Origin: Candidatus Shapirobacteria bacterium CG09_land_8_20_14_0_10_38_17 | Lineage (GTDB): Bacteria > Patescibacteriota > Microgenomatia > 0-14-0-10-38-17 | Assembly: GCA_002774085.1 (NCBI GenBank) | Contig: PEZH01000010.1 | Coordinates: 1 to 28,067 of the forward strand | Direction of reading: 5' to 3' | Length of the DNA stretch: 28,067 nucleotides | Shown here: piece by piece, positions 1 through 7,072 of the stretch | Layout of the letters: each line of letters starts with the position of its first letter | Numbering within the stretch: position 1 is the stretch's first letter | Notes under the pieces: model-generated | Databases searched by the model: none | Seen by the model: the letters and a program-made list of their open reading frames with translations, nothing else | Told to the model about the DNA's origin: nothing | Made by a program: the position numbers and the translations under genes

Positions 1-118
1 CCTCGCCGGCTAGGCGGGCCAACCACAGGTTGGAGATAGAGCGATATCAATAAACGCGCGCAGCGCGACACAAAGCGGAACATAAAACCCCGACCGGTAG
101 GGTCGTAATTTTTTTATA
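1..118 (+). repeat. Family A structured repeat, copy 1 (left end cut by window)
   Basis: Shares with copies at 606-726, 25425-25556 and 27908-28067 a hairpin CCAACC/GGTTGG, a core around GCGATATCAAT, a GC hairpin (CGCGC-GCA-GCGCG), the words ACACAAAGCGGA and a 3' hairpin CGACC/GGTCG followed by seven T. It ends next to the ribosome binding site of the YtxH-like gene. The 5' part (TTTATTCC and the TCCGCC palindrome) lies outside the window. Confidence 0.85.
84..115 (+). terminator. Terminator-like hairpin at the end of family A copy 1
   Basis: CGACC pairs with GGTCG around a GGTAG loop and is followed by a run of seven T. It is a short stem, so termination strength is uncertain. It sits about 20 nt before the start codon of the next gene, a position suited to attenuation as well as to ending upstream transcripts. 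Confidence 0.4.
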
Positions 119-126
119 AGGAGGTG
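118..126 (+). promoter_or_regulatory. Strong Shine-Dalgarno site for the YtxH-like gene
   Basis: AAGGAGGTG matches the anti-SD almost fully and lies 9 nt before ATG 136. It is unusual here because most genes in the window lack a clear SD. It decides the start codon. Confidence 0.8.
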
Positions 127-135
127 AAAAAAAGA

Positions 136-468
136 ATGGTGAGTAAACAGAACAAAATAAAAAAGGCTGGATTTTTAGCTTTGGCCGCTACTATTGGGGC
201 GGCTGTTGGCGGAGCCTTGGGAGTGCTTTTTGCGCCTCAATCGGGCAAGGAAACAAGAGAGGATATTAAAAAAGCTCTCAATGACACTAAAAAGGAGATT
301 AAAGAAAAAGCCAACAAAATTCAGGATTTGACTTCAGATCAATACCAGAAGATTGTTGACGAAGTAGTTGATCAATACGAAGCTATCAAAAGCTTGGGGA
401 GTAAAAAAATAGCGAAAATTAAAAAAGGATTATACGCTAATTATCAAAAGACCCAAAAGACTTCTTAA
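136..468 (+). CDS. YtxH-like small membrane/stress protein
   Basis: 110 aa. Residues about 10-35 form one hydrophobic, Gly/Ala-rich segment (LAATIGAAVGGALGVLFAP) followed by the APQSGKETR motif seen in YtxH-domain proteins, then a Lys/Glu-rich helical tail likely to be a coiled coil. Members are small envelope-associated proteins linked to stress in Firmicutes; the molecular function is unknown. The ATG at 136 is preferred over an in-frame GTG at 124 because that GTG is part of a near-perfect Shine-Dalgarno sequence (AAGGAGGTG, 118-126) at normal spacing. Family A repeats lie immediately upstream and downstream. The family call is fairly sure; the role is not. Confidence 0.82.
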   Translation: MVSKQNKIKKAGFLALAATIGAAVGGALGVLFAPQSGKETREDIKKALNDTKKEIKEKANKIQDLTSDQYQKIVDEVVDQYEAIKSLGSKKIAKIKKGLYANYQKTQKTS

Positions 469-522
469 TCTTGATTTTTAGCAATATTTGTGTTAGACTG
501 CCAATATAATTGGAGGTTTCTA

Positions 523-557
523 TCTAAATTCTAAATAAAAGAAAGTCAGAATTTAGA
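523..557. repeat. 10-bp inverted repeat in the lon upstream region
   Basis: TCTAAATTCT (523-532) and AGAATTTAGA (548-557) are perfect inverted copies separated by 15 nt. A TATAAT at 505-510 within CCAATATAATTGG lies just upstream, but no good -35 was seen. Together with the palindrome at 563-579 and family A copy 2, this gives lon a structured leader of about 240 nt if that -10 is used. Confidence 0.5.
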
Positions 558-562
558 AATTA

Positions 563-579
563 GTCCGCCTGTGGCGGAC
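563..579. repeat. TCCGCC/GGCGGA palindrome
   Basis: GTCCGCC-TGT-GGCGGAC, a GC-rich palindrome standing out in AT-rich DNA. The same word family recurs at 9161, 10047, 12406, 25094, 25443 and 27926. Here it sits about 40 bp upstream of family A copy 2, whereas in copies 3 and 4 it is inside the element. Confidence 0.75.
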
Positions 580-605
580 CCACCGAAGAGATGGGAATTG
601 AGGAT

Positions 606-726
606 TTTATTCCAAGAAAGCGAAAACTCCAACCACAGGTTGGAGATGAAGCGATATCAATGAACGCGCGAAACGCGACACAAAGCGGAACACAAAACCC
701 CAACCTTCAGGTCGTGGGTTTTTTAT
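606..726 (+). repeat. Family A structured repeat, copy 2 (upstream of lon)
   Basis: Begins TTTATTCCAAGAAAGCG and ends in a hairpin with a T-run. The first hairpin is CTCCAACC/GGTTGGAG (8 bp). The second is CGCG-CGAAA-CGCG, one base different from the other copies. It lacks the internal TCCGCC palindrome of copies 3 and 4 and ends about 25 nt before the lon start codon. Confidence 0.85.
694..725 (+). terminator. Intrinsic-terminator-like hairpin before lon
   Basis: AAAACCC pairs with GGGTTTT, and an inner ACC/GGT stem with a TTCA loop continues the hairpin across a small bulge; the T-run follows. It would end readthrough from the YtxH-like gene or act as an attenuator of lon. Confidence 0.55.
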
Positions 727-750
727 AATAATTTATTTTTATTCTTAATT

Positions 751-3132
751 ATGCCTATTTTACTTAAACCAGGGCTAGGTCGTTCTTCTCGTAACGCTCA
801 GGAGTTGCCGATAATTCCTCTTCGTGATACGGTAGTTTTTCCTCAAAATGAGACCACCCTTACTTTTGGTCGGTCTCAATCAGTAGAGGCAATATTAAAA
901 GCTTTTTCTTCCCACAAGAAGGTTTTTTTAGTTTGTCAAAAAGATTCGCGGCAAAATCAACCGGGCAAAGAGGATATTTATTTGATAGGGACGATTTGTC
1001 AATTAGAAAACATTCTCAGAGTAGATGATGCTGTCTATGCGATTATTCGCGGTCTTTCTCGAGCACGAATAAAAAGAATTATTACTACAAAGCCATTTTT
1101 CGAAGGGGAATTGGAAATTTTAATAGAAGATGAAGGTAAAGATGATAAGGTGGCTGTTTTTACTAATCTTTTAATGGAGCAACTCAAAAAAGCTTTATCG
1201 TTAGGGAAAATAGTGGAACCTCAATTTATCAATCAGTTGAATTTTAATGATCCGGTGAGATTTGTTAACCGAATATCGGCTGTTTTGGATATTGATACTT
1301 CTAAGAAGCAAGAATTATTGGAGACTGATAATTTGAGAGTAAAGTTGGAGAAGGTGGCTAAATATTTAGCTCAAGAGATTAAGGTTTTGGAGTTAGACCG
1401 GAAGATTAGTTCTCAAGCGCAGGATCGTTTTGATAAATCAATGAGAGAGGCGGTTTTACGCCAGCGGCGAGAGACGATTGATAGAGAGTTGGGTAAAATG
1501 GGGGTGAGGGAGGTTGATCCGGAGATTAAAGAGTTAGAAAATAAAATTAGGACAGGAAAGATGCCATTGAAGGTGAGAAGGAAAGCCGATGGTGAACTAA
1601 AGAGGCTAGTGGAGATGTCACCGATGAATCCCGAGAGCGGTTATCTTCGTGCTTATTTGGATTGGTTAGTTAGCGTTCCCTGGGAAAAGAGAAGTCCTAA
1701 TAATATTAGCTTAAAAGAAGCGGTTGAAATTTTGGATGAAGATCATTATGGTTTAGAGAAGATAAAGGAGCGGATTTTGGAACATTTGGCGGTGATGCAA
1801 TTGCGGAGTAAGAGTAAAAAAGTTGGTAAGAAAGGAAAACAAGCGGTTTCACCGACAATCTTGTGTTTTATTGGCCCTCCTGGAGTAGGAAAAACTTCGG
1901 TGGGCAAATCAATTGCTCGAGCGTTGGGGCGGAAATTTGTTCGTGTTTCTTTGGGTGGAGTGAGAGATGAGGCGGAAATCCGCGGCCATCGACGGACTTA
2001 TGTGGGGGCCTTGCCGGGACGGATTATTCAAGGAATGAAAGAAGCGGGGACAAAAAACCCGATTTTTATGTTAGATGAAATTGATAAGATAGGTAATGAT
2101 TTTCGCGGTGATCCTTCGGCAGCGCTTTTAGAAGCTTTGGACCCGGAGCAAAATAAGGAATTTTCCGACCACTACCTTGAAGTGCCCTATGACTTATCAG
2201 AGGTCTTTTTTATCACCACTGGTAATATTTTAGATACCATTCCTCCTGCTTTACAAGATCGTTTAGAAATTATCCGTTTCCCCGGTTATACCGATGAAGA
2301 GAAATATCATATTGCCAAAGGTTTTCTTTGGCCTAAACAGACTGTCGCTCATGCTCTTGACGACAAACATCTTTTATTAACCTTAAATGCTTATTATGAA
2401 ATTATTCGTCGTTACACTCGAGAAGCAGGGGTGAGACAATTAGAGAGAGAGTTAGCAAAAATCTGCCGTAAGTTAGCAAGGCAAATTGCTGAAGGTAAAA
2501 AAGTAGGAAATAAAATTAACATTGCCGAAGTTCACTCTTTGTTGGGGACAGTTCAGTTTTCTTCTTTATCGGCGGAGAGGAAAGATGATGTGGGACGAAC
2601 GACTGGTTTGGCTTGGACTCAAGCGGGGGGAGAAATTTTGTTTATTGAGGTGGCTCTAATGCCCGGTAAAGGACAGACTCTTTTGACTGGGCACTTAGGG
2701 AATATAATGAAGGAATCTTGCCAGGCGGCGATTTCTTATGTGCGCTCTCATTGGAAAAAGTTTGGTTTAAAGAAGGATTTTGCTAAAAATTTGGATATTC
2801 ATATTCACGTTCCCGAAGGGGCTGTTCCTAAAGATGGTCCTTCGGCGGGAGTGGCAATTGCCACGGCGGTGGTTTCTGCTCTTACTAAGAAGAAAGTTAA
2901 GTCCAACATTGGGATGACCGGAGAGATCACTTTAAGGGGCAAAGTTTTGGAGGTTGGCGGGGTGAAAGAAAAGGTTTTGGCGGCCCACCGGGCGGGATTA
3001 AAAACAATAATTTTGCCCAAAAACAATAAAAAAGATTTGGAAGATATTCCTAAAAAAATTCGTGGGAGCTTAAGGTTTATTTTTGTTGATGAATTAAACC
3101 AAGCCTTAAAAACAGTCTTGAGAGAAAATTAA
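751..3132 (+). CDS. lon: ATP-dependent protease La (Lon)
   Basis: 793 aa, close to the usual bacterial length. Lon degrades misfolded and regulatory proteins in the cytoplasm. The N-terminal substrate-binding domain starts at PIIPLRDTVVFP (about 20-31). A helical linker follows (about 215-340), then the AAA+ module with Walker A GPPGVGKT at 375-382 and the sensor region HRRTYVGALPGRII, then the LonC protease domain. The catalytic Ser is S698 in PKDGPSAG and the catalytic Lys is K741 in GGVKEK; the 43-residue gap equals that between S679 and K722 of E. coli Lon. It starts at ATG without a clear SD, 25 nt after family A copy 2. The 3' end overlaps a convergent minus-strand ORF by about 56 bp. 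The call is very secure. Confidence 0.98.
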   Translation: MPILLKPGLGRSSRNAQELPIIPLRDTVVFPQNETTLTFGRSQSVEAILKAFSSHKKVFLVCQKDSRQNQPGKEDIYLIGTICQLENILRVDDAVYAIIRGLSRARIKRIITTKPFFEGELEILIEDEGKDDKVAVFTNLLMEQLKKALSLGKIVEPQFINQLNFNDPVRFVNRISAVLDIDTSKKQELLETDNLRVKLEKVAKYLAQEIKVLELDRKISSQAQDRFDKSMREAVLRQRRETIDRELGKMGVREVDPEIKELENKIRTGKMPLKVRRKADGELKRLVEMSPMNPESGYLRAYLDWLVSVPWEKRSPNNISLKEAVEILDEDHYGLEKIKERILEHLAVMQLRSKSKKVGKKGKQAVSPTILCFIGPPGVGKTSVGKSIARALGRKFVRVSLGGVRDEAEIRGHRRTYVGALPGRIIQGMKEAGTKNPIFMLDEIDKIGNDFRGDPSAALLEALDPEQNKEFSDHYLEVPYDLSEVFFITTGNILDTIPPALQDRLEIIRFPGYTDEEKYHIAKGFLWPKQTVAHALDDKHLLLTLNAYYEIIRRYTREAGVRQLERELAKICRKLARQIAEGKKVGNKINIAEVHSLLGTVQFSSLSAERKDDVGRTTGLAWTQAGGEILFIEVALMPGKGQTLLTGHLGNIMKESCQAAISYVRSHWKKFGLKKDFAKNLDIHIHVPEGAVPKDGPSAGVAIATAVVSALTKKKVKSNIGMTGEITLRGKVLEVGGVKEKVLAAHRAGLKTIILPKNNKKDLEDIPKKIRGSLRFIFVDELNQALKTVLREN

Positions 3133-3409
3133 TTTTACTGATAGGAGTGGCATTGATAGGAAGGACTCCTTCGGGTAATTGATAACCATTAATTTTTACT
3201 GAACCGCTCACTGTATAAACTCTTTCTGGATCTGCTTGAGGAAAATCAGAATTATTTTGTGTTGTCGGGGGATGTTTATTCTCTCCCTCGAATTGCTTCG
3301 CATATTGCCTAAAAGGACCACTACTTTGTAATTCAACCGCTTTTCTTCTTGTTGCCGTTCTTTCTGGAAAGATTGGTCTCCCTTGCTCGTGTTCTGGTGT
3401 TCTAACCAT
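3077..3409 (-). CDS. Hypothetical protein directly downstream of tRNA-Glu
   Basis: 110 aa, no family recognised. The N-terminal part is basic (GRPIFPERTATRRKA). The C-terminal part (VYTVSGSVKINGYQLPEGVL) looks like a folded beta-rich segment and lacks the low-complexity look of a shadow frame. Codon choice (AGA for Arg, A/T-ending codons) fits real coding in this genome. Its ATG lies 2 nt after the tRNA 3' end on the same strand, so it would be cotranscribed with the tRNA and exposed by 3' processing. Its 3' end overlaps the end of lon convergently. Whether it is expressed is uncertain. Confidence 0.5.
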   Translation of the reverse strand: MVRTPEHEQGRPIFPERTATRRKAVELQSSGPFRQYAKQFEGENKHPPTTQNNSDFPQADPERVYTVSGSVKINGYQLPEGVLPINATPISKINFLSRLFLRLGLIHQQK

Positions 3410-3410
3410 G

Positions 3411-3482
3411 TGACCCCACCGGGATTTGAACCCAGATTATCAGAATGAGAATCTGATGTCCTAACCATTAGACGATGGGGCC
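3411..3482 (-). tRNA. tRNA-Glu (anticodon CTC)
   Basis: 72 nt cloverleaf on the minus strand: acceptor GGCCCCA/TGGGGTC with one G-U pair, D-stem GTCT/GGAC, anticodon stem TCAGA/TCTGA with loop TTCTCAT (anticodon CTC), four-nt variable loop, T-arm CTGGG-TTCAAAT-CCCGG, discriminator A. CCA is not encoded (the gene continues CAT), so it must be added by a nucleotidyltransferase. Confidence 0.95.
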
Positions 3483-3489
3483 AAAAGAA

Positions 3490-3645
3490 TAATTAAAAGT
3501 CAAAAGTCTAAAGTTAAAAATAAGGAAGCGGGGGTTAAAGCCTCTTGCTTTGTTTTCCGACAACTTTTAACTTTTGACTTTTAACTGTTTTGTTTTAGTG
3601 TATTCTAATTTTTAACTTTTAACTTTTGACTTTTAACTGTTTTGT
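3490..3645. repeat. AAAGTTAAAAGTC-type repeat tract between tRNA-Glu and greA
   Basis: Two perfect 32-bp direct repeats at 3562-3593 and 3614-3645 (starting AACTTTTAACTTTTGAC, ending CTGTTTTGT) start 52 bp apart. A related inverted stretch (TTAAAAGTCAAAAGTC) lies at 3491-3506. The roughly 310 bp between tRNA and greA contain no gene; they hold this repeat tract and the greA promoter. Confidence 0.8.
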
Positions 3646-3671
3646 GCTTATTATATGCCTTTTTTCTTTGC

Positions 3672-3700
3672 TTGACAAGAGAAGGGCAAAGTAATATAAT
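3672..3700 (+). promoter_or_regulatory. Consensus sigma-70-type promoter for greA
   Basis: TTGACA (3672-3677), a 17-bp spacer and TATAAT (3695-3700): a perfect match to the housekeeping consensus. The transcript would start near 3707, leaving a greA leader of about 90 nt. It is the strongest promoter seen in the window. Confidence 0.85.
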
Positions 3701-3797
3701 CTCTTCATCTTTTTGAAAAAGCTTGATATACTTCTTAAACTTTTTCGGAAATATCAGCCAAAATTAAACTTCAGAATTTATTTTTTAGCAGTTGCTA

Positions 3798-4283
3798 ATG
3801 ATAATGAATGCCAAAAATTTTGATAACCAGGTTAGATTGATTACCAAAGAGGGGTTTGAGAATCTGCGAAAAAAGTTGTTAAAACTTGAAGATAAGCGAC
3901 CCTATTTGGTGGATCGATTGGAGCATGCCCGCAGTATGGGTGATTTGGCGGAAAACAGCGAATATCACAGCGCTAAAGAGGACTTAGAGTTTTTGGATAG
4001 GCAAATTGATGAATCAAGAGAAGCAATTACTCATTTACGGGTAGCACAAAATAGGAACGATCATTCTCGGGTTTTGTTAGGTTGTCGAGTAAAAGTGGTG
4101 GCTGACGATGGCAAACAGATTGTTTTTATGATTGTGGGGGATTATGAAAGCGATCCTCTTAAGGGAAAGATTTCTTATTCTTCGCCATTGGGAAAAGCTT
4201 TATTTGAAAAGCGGGTAGGCGATAAAGCGATGGTGAAAACTCCCAATGGGATTGTCCATTACAAGATTTTGGCTATAAATTAG
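3798..4283 (+). CDS. greA: Transcription elongation factor GreA
   Basis: 161 aa from ATG 3798 (ATG 3804 and TTG 3792 are alternatives; none has a clear SD). GreA enters the secondary channel of stalled RNA polymerase and triggers transcript cleavage. The N-terminal coiled-coil hairpin carries GDLAENSEY (48-56). Its D49 and E52 correspond to the acidic tip residues D41 and E44 of E. coli GreA. The C-terminal FKBP-like domain ends with the usual KISYSSPLGKAL segment. lysS follows after 28 bp, so the two are probably one transcript from the consensus promoter upstream. Confidence 0.96.
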   Translation: MIMNAKNFDNQVRLITKEGFENLRKKLLKLEDKRPYLVDRLEHARSMGDLAENSEYHSAKEDLEFLDRQIDESREAITHLRVAQNRNDHSRVLLGCRVKVVADDGKQIVFMIVGDYESDPLKGKISYSSPLGKALFEKRVGDKAMVKTPNGIVHYKILAIN

Positions 4284-4311
4284 TTTTTCTTTGTGATAAA
4301 CTATTAACTAA

Positions 4312-5760
4312 ATGGTTAGTCGTTTACAAAAAATTCGCCAAGAGAGAGTTGAAAAGTTTAAAAAGCTTCGTCAATTGGGTGTTGACCCATACCCTCCTCG
4401 AGCTAAAAGACGGGAAGTAATCGGGAAAGCACGCGCTAAATTAGGTAAGGTTGTTTCGGTGGCGGGAAGAATTATAGCTTGGCGGGCTCATGGCGGCGCT
4501 GTTTTTGCTGACTTAATGGATTCTTCTGGAAAAATTCAGCTCTTTTTTAGCCGCAGTGATGTTGGCGAGAAAAATTACGAAATTTTGACACTTTTGGATA
4601 TCGGTGATTTCTTGTGTGCTCAAGGAGAAGTTTTTAAGACAAAGCAGGGGGAAATTACTGTCAGGGTAGTTTCTTTTCAGGTTTTAGCTAAATCTTTGCG
4701 TTCTCTGCCAAACAGGTGGAGGGGCTTGAGAGATATTGAAATTCGTTCCCGAAAAAGGTATTTAGATCTTTTAGTAAACCCGAAATCGCAGCAGGTTTTT
4801 ATCCATCGCAGTCAAATTATTCGCTCGTTGCGGAAAATTTTGGATGAAGAGGGATTTTTGGAGGTGGAAACGCCTACTCTTCAACCTCTTTATGGCGGCG
4901 CTTCGGCGCGGCCTTTTATCACTCGTCATCACGCTTTAGATGCTAATTTATATCTTAAAATTTCCGATGAACTTTATTTAAAGAGGTTGATTATTGGTGG
5001 TTTGGATAAGGTTTACGAAATTGACCATAATTTTAGGAATGAGGGGATAGATAAATCTCATAATCCGGAGTTTACGATGATGGAATGTTATTGGGCAATG
5101 GCTGATTATAAAGATATGATGGGATTAACGGAAAAGATTTTTTCACAGATAGCCGTTGAGGTTTTGGGGACGACTAAGATTAATTATGGTGGTCACCAAA
5201 TTGACTTAAAACCGCCTTGGCCAAGAATAACAATGTTTGCGGCGATTAAGAAATATTTAGGTTGGGAGCCGAAGAAGATAAGCGATGGGGATTTGAAGAA
5301 GAAGTTAGCAGAGAGAAATCTTACCCTGTCAGGGGGTTTTAATCGGGGCTTGGCGGTGGCGGCTCTTTTTGAAGAGGTGGAGCCGAACTTAATCCAACCT
5401 GTTTTTATTACTGATTTTCCTAAAGAAACAACTATGCTTTGTAAGCCGCGAGAGGATAATCCTGAATTAATTGAGCGTTTTGAGCCTTATATTGCCGGTT
5501 TTGAGGTGGGCAATGCCTATTCTGAGTTAAATAATCCCTTTTTACAGCGGCAGTTTTTTGAAGAACAGGTTAAAGCGGCGGCGGTTGGTGACGAAGAGGC
5601 ACCTCCTTTGGATGAAGATTTTTTGGAGGCGATGGAATATGGAATGCCGCCGACGGGAGGTTTGGGAATTGGTATTGATCGGATGGTAATGCTTTTAACC
5701 GGTGAAGAAAATATTCGCGATGTGATTTTATTTCCAACATTGAGACCGGAAAAGAAATAG
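4312..5760 (+). CDS. lysS: Lysyl-tRNA synthetase, class II
   Basis: 482 aa. Charges tRNA-Lys with lysine in the cytoplasm. An N-terminal helix (RLQKIRQERVEKFKKL) leads into an OB-fold anticodon-binding domain (about 45-130). The class II catalytic core follows: motif 2 near RNEGIDKSHNPEFTMMECY (E244, H250) and motif 3 GLGIGIDR (450-457), with the closing DVILFPTLRPE. The length is slightly under the typical 490-500. It follows greA closely and probably shares its promoter. The call is secure. Confidence 0.97.
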   Translation: MVSRLQKIRQERVEKFKKLRQLGVDPYPPRAKRREVIGKARAKLGKVVSVAGRIIAWRAHGGAVFADLMDSSGKIQLFFSRSDVGEKNYEILTLLDIGDFLCAQGEVFKTKQGEITVRVVSFQVLAKSLRSLPNRWRGLRDIEIRSRKRYLDLLVNPKSQQVFIHRSQIIRSLRKILDEEGFLEVETPTLQPLYGGASARPFITRHHALDANLYLKISDELYLKRLIIGGLDKVYEIDHNFRNEGIDKSHNPEFTMMECYWAMADYKDMMGLTEKIFSQIAVEVLGTTKINYGGHQIDLKPPWPRITMFAAIKKYLGWEPKKISDGDLKKKLAERNLTLSGGFNRGLAVAALFEEVEPNLIQPVFITDFPKETTMLCKPREDNPELIERFEPYIAGFEVGNAYSELNNPFLQRQFFEEQVKAAAVGDEEAPPLDEDFLEAMEYGMPPTGGLGIGIDRMVMLLTGEENIRDVILFPTLRPEKK

Positions 5761-5800
5761 GGTCGATGTTATATTGTTACATTGTTAAATTATTGGGGCT

Positions 5801-5999
5801 GTCATTCTGACAAAAGTCAGAATCAATAATTAATTTTCAATTTCCAATTTACAATTTTTATTGAATTTTTAATTGATTAATTTTCAATTTTTTAATGATT
5901 AACGTCCAGATCCTGAAATGAATTCAGGATGACCGTGCTCCGTCATTCTAAATTCATTTCAGAATCATCTTAAAGAGGCCCTGAATTTATTTCAGACAG
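5801..5999. repeat. Cluster of family B hairpin repeats (degenerate)
   Basis: Contains TTCTGAC-AAAA-GTCAGAA (5805-5822), TCCTGAA/TTCAGGA with GATGAC (5911-5933) and a further diverged unit (5941-5999) with the CATCTTAA linker. Between the units lie AT-rich words of the form AATTTTCAATTTCC. The roughly 300 bp between lysS and the HD gene hold only these repeats and a probable promoter. Confidence 0.7.
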
Positions 6000-6020
6000 C
6001 CAGCAATTTAGCAGTATAAT
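5991..6020 (+). promoter_or_regulatory. Probable promoter of the HD-domain gene
   Basis: TATAAT at 6015-6020 with a partial -35 TTCAGA at 5991-5996 (18-bp spacer). The -35 lies in the last base pairs of a family B repeat. The predicted start near 6027 gives a leader of about 30 nt. Confidence 0.5.
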
Positions 6021-6058
6021 AAATTTGAAATTTGCAATTTAAAATTTAAAATTGATTT

Positions 6059-6619
6059 ATGGATAGAGATAAGATCTTAACTATTATTAACCAGTATATT
6101 GATAATAAAAATATTGTTAAACATATGTTGGCAATGGAGGCTTTTATGCGCGCTTTGGCGAAAAAGTTAGGGGGAGATGAAAATGAATGGGGCATTACCG
6201 GTTTGGTTCATGATTTAGATTATATTGATAGCACACCAGCAAATAAGCATGGTTTATTGGTGGGTGAGATGTTAGAAAAAGAAGGAGTTATTTTATCTCC
6301 AGAGATTTTGTCTGCCGTGGCGGCTCATAATTGGCACAATAATGGTGTTGAACCAAAATCGTTAATGGATTGGGCATTATTTTGCGGCGATTCGTTAACT
6401 GGTTTAATTGTTGCCTGTACTTTGGTTTTGCCTTCTAAAAAATTGGCTGACTTAACAGTAAAATCAATTTTGAAAAAGTTTCCTCAAAAGAGATTTGCCG
6501 CTGGCACTAGGCGAGAAGATATTAAAATGGGCGAGGAAAAGTTAGATATTCCCTTAGAGGAATTTGTTGATATTTGTCTTAAGGCAATGCAGGGAATAAA
6601 CAAAGAGCTGGGGCTGTAA
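6059..6619 (+). CDS. HD-domain metal-dependent phosphohydrolase
   Basis: 186 aa. The HD signature is visible: H22, H51-D52 in GLVHDLDYI, H64 and H90/H93 in AAHNWH. These are the metal ligands of the HD superfamily, which hydrolyses phosphate esters of nucleotides and related substrates. The substrate cannot be told from sequence. A hydrophobic helix about 107-122 (FCGDSLTGLIVACTLVL) is probably part of the core fold. It starts at ATG without SD. The four-helix-bundle gene follows after 24 bp, possibly in the same transcript. Confidence 0.88.
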   Translation: MDRDKILTIINQYIDNKNIVKHMLAMEAFMRALAKKLGGDENEWGITGLVHDLDYIDSTPANKHGLLVGEMLEKEGVILSPEILSAVAAHNWHNNGVEPKSLMDWALFCGDSLTGLIVACTLVLPSKKLADLTVKSILKKFPQKRFAAGTRREDIKMGEEKLDIPLEEFVDICLKAMQGINKELGL

Positions 6620-6643
6620 AGGATTAAAGTAATAAAAGAATAA

Positions 6644-7024
6644 ATGGATAATCACGAAATGGTAAAAAACTATAAAGAACTAAAATTTTGGCAAACAGCT
6701 TTTGAAACAACGATTTTGGTTATAGATCTTACAAGAAAATTGCCAAAAGAAAAAGTTTTTTGGATAATAGGTGATCAAATTATTCGAGCCGCTTCGTCTG
6801 TTGGTGCTAATATCGCTGAAGGGTTTGGTCGTTATAGAGGAAAAGAATATGAGCGTTTTTTACAAATTTCTCTTGGATCAGCAAATGAGGTAGAATATTG
6901 GTTGTTAGTTATTAAAAGAATTTTACCAAAATTAAATGAAGAAATTTTCAGGACAATAGAAATTAATAAACAAACGATCAAAATGTTGGCTAGTTTATTA
7001 AAAACTTTAAGAGCGAAGAGATAA
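6644..7024 (+). CDS. Four-helix bundle protein (23S rRNA intervening-sequence type)
   Basis: 126 aa. Recognised by YKELKFWQTA near the N-terminus, IRAASSVGANIAEGFGR (about 47-63) and the YERFLQISLGSANEVEYWL region, typical of the S23/IVP four-helix bundle family. Members are often encoded in intervening sequences of 23S rRNA genes but are also common as free-standing genes in candidate phyla; the function is unknown. No rRNA is near, so this is a free-standing copy. ATG 6659 is an alternative start that gives the common MVKNYKELKFWQ beginning. Confidence 0.88.
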   Translation: MDNHEMVKNYKELKFWQTAFETTILVIDLTRKLPKEKVFWIIGDQIIRAASSVGANIAEGFGRYRGKEYERFLQISLGSANEVEYWLLVIKRILPKLNEEIFRTIEINKQTIKMLASLLKTLRAKR

Positions 7025-7072
7025 ACTTTAATAAGACTGACTGATCACTTATTCTTTTAGTCCTTTATTCTT

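Noticed and set aside
1..118. Family A as the omega-RNA or end of an IS200/IS605 element
   Set aside because: No TnpA or TnpB coding remnants are near any copy, and the length is short. Not excluded, but nothing supports it.
3208..3468. 86-aa minus-strand ORF with a SNPGGVTWLE-like start
   Set aside because: Its first part is a translation of the tRNA-Glu gene and the rest is a second frame of the 3077-3409 ORF.
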